A program made the position numbers and the translations under genes. A stretch of 5,023 nt of DNA from an uncultured Brevibacterium sp. Lineage in GTDB: Bacteria; Actinomycetota; Actinomycetes; Actinomycetales; Brevibacteriaceae. Of this stretch, positions 3,928-5,023 are shown one piece after another. Each line of letters opens with the position of its first letter. Position 1 is the stretch's first letter. The notes below the pieces were generated by a model. That model had not been told where the DNA came from, did no database searches, and worked only from the letters and a program-made list of their open reading frames with translations. Where the stretch lies: assembly GCA_902489185.1 (NCBI GenBank), contig CABTZC010000173.1, positions 1 through 5,023 of the forward strand, written 5' to 3'.

Positions 3928-5023
3928 TTACTTGTTGGTTGCCATGGGGCACTTACCCGATGGAAGTGCTTTGTCTGCGTAACGACCTTGGCGTAAAACT
4001 GATTCGATCTCGCCAATTGTTAGCGCGTAACCCGTTTCTTTGTCATTGAGCGACGTGGCGAAAACCATGCCTACCGCTCGGCCATTCTTATCCAGTAACG
4101 GGCCTCCGGAGTTACCCTGCCGAATGATTGCACGAAGCGAGTACACGTTCCGTGTCACTGATTCGTCGTCATAAATGTCTGTACCACGCGCTTTCAAGGT
4201 TTCTCGCGTGCGGGCTGGCGAGATCGTATATCCCCCGTTGCCCGGAAATCCGACAGCGACTGCATCGGCTCCAGCGTTGAGATCCGCCCCGGTTTGCAAC
4301 GGTGTGGCATTTAAGCCAGGCACTCGAAGCACAGCGACGTCACGTTTAGGATCAAACGCCACCAGCTGGGCGTCAAACACTTTGCCTTTTCCATTGACCT
4401 GAACCGTCAAATCAGTAGAACCTGCAACGACGTGCGCATTCGTTGCAACATGCTCTGGCGCGAAAACCCACCCCGTTCCGGATTGCAGGTTGTCGCACGT
4501 AGTCTTTTCAGTTCTTATCTTGACAACTGACCCACTGACAGATTTACCGACCTGAACCATGTCAGGGTTCGGTTCACCGATCCCACGAATACGTTCCGGC
4601 TGCCCCTTAAAAACGGTGGGGAACCCGTAATCAACAAGTGCCTTGTCCAGCGTCCCAATAACCACGTTTGGGTCAGCTGGCATGATCGAGTCCGCGATCG
4701 CAACAATGCGCGATTCGGCAACAGCACGGTTGAGTTGCACAAAAGGTGTTGTACGAATCCACGTGGCAGCCAGCCACACACACAGCAAAAACGAGACGAC
4801 ACCAACGAACGCCCCCAGCCCAGCGTCAACCCACTTTCCTGGGGTCTTGTGTAGGACACGTCGCAACAACGTGCCCAACCAGCCACCAAGACCAGCGACC
4901 ACAAAACCGACAATCAGTGGAGCCAGCGGGACGACCCACGGGGGAACGACCTCGGCGTTGGCACTTCCATTCACCCAGCCAACTACCGGGCCAGCCAGAA
5001 ACCGGCCCAATACAAACCCGGCA
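3928..5023 (-). CDS. marP: MarP-like membrane serine protease, partial at window edge
   Basis: This is a membrane-anchored trypsin-like protease resembling mycobacterial MarP, which acts in the periplasm in acid and oxidative stress resistance. Residues are counted from the TTG at 5010, but the frame stays open to the edge (AGFV precedes it), so the true start lies beyond. The N-terminal part is CvpA-like, with helices at about 25-49 and 64-85 visible and probably two more upstream. The protease domain spans about 155-345. The catalytic triad is H193 (ATNAHVV), D224 (KRDVAVL) and S301 (QGNSGGPLL). C172 and C354 match the positions of the disulphide that bridges the MarP protease ends, and no PDZ domain follows, unlike HtrA. 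The C-terminus is complete. It is convergent with the EEP gene and shares its terminator. HtrA/DegP is the main alternative, less likely because of the CvpA region. Confidence 0.88.
   Translation of the reverse strand, partial: AGFVLGRFLAGPVVGWVNGSANAEVVPPWVVPLAPLIVGFVVAGLGGWLGTLLRRVLHKTPGKWVDAGLGAFVGVVSFLLCVWLAATWIRTTPFVQLNRAVAESRIVAIADSIMPADPNVVIGTLDKALVDYGFPTVFKGQPERIRGIGEPNPDMVQVGKSVSGSVVKIRTEKTTCDNLQSGTGWVFAPEHVATNAHVVAGSTDLTVQVNGKGKVFDAQLVAFDPKRDVAVLRVPGLNATPLQTGADLNAGADAVAVGFPGNGGYTISPARTRETLKARGTDIYDDESVTRNVYSLRAIIRQGNSGGPLLDKNGRAVGMVFATSLNDKETGYALTIGEIESVLRQGRYADKALPSGKCPMATNK

Noticed and set aside
4515..4913. Minus-strand open frame of 132 codons inside marP
   Set aside because: It is a frame-shifted reading of the protease gene with no motif of its own.
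1..5023. Mobile element, CRISPR array, phage or defence island
   Set aside because: No repeat-spacer pattern, transposase, integrase or terminal inverted repeats were seen, and the genes are core actinobacterial types. The tRNA could be an integration site, but its 3' flank is outside the window.

Overview
This window looks like ordinary chromosome from an Actinomycetota bacterium, probably a Micrococcales-type member of moderately high GC. The reasons are the gene for a TadA-associated protein (a family known from actinobacteria) beside tadA, a MarP-type membrane serine protease with an N-terminal CvpA-like region, a receiver-less winged-helix regulator of an actinobacterial type, a likely leaderless upp mRNA and scarce Shine-Dalgarno sequences. 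I see no transposase, integrase, phage gene or CRISPR array. The species cannot be named from this sequence.

Left block (1-1169, all minus strand). Reading leftward from 1169, a short acidic TadA-associated protein gene is followed after a 7-base gap by tadA, the A-to-I editing enzyme for tRNA wobble positions. A tRNA-Ser(CGA) gene with its own promoter ends at the left window edge. This is a small translation and tRNA-modification cluster.

Centre (1170-2072). A 174-base divergent intergenic region separates that operon from upp (uracil phosphoribosyltransferase, pyrimidine salvage, plus strand). It holds a perfect 16-bp AT-rich palindrome and a probable leaderless upp promoter. A second spacer (1980-2072) after upp carries repeated GTCATAA-like elements, three of them at exact 10-base steps, upstream of the next gene.

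Right block (2073-5023). A plus-strand gene encodes a winged-helix DNA-binding protein with no receiver domain. It is followed by a three-helix membrane-anchored endonuclease/exonuclease/phosphatase-family enzyme, preceded by a CGGTCA-N5-TGACCG inverted repeat. This gene converges on a minus-strand marP-like protease gene that is cut by the right window edge. One hairpin between the convergent genes probably ends transcription in both directions.

The tRNA-editing gene pair, upp, the regulator and the two envelope enzymes do not form an obvious single pathway. No new defence, mobile or biosynthetic system is evident. The points most worth a second look are the phased repeats before the regulator and the two palindromic operator candidates.
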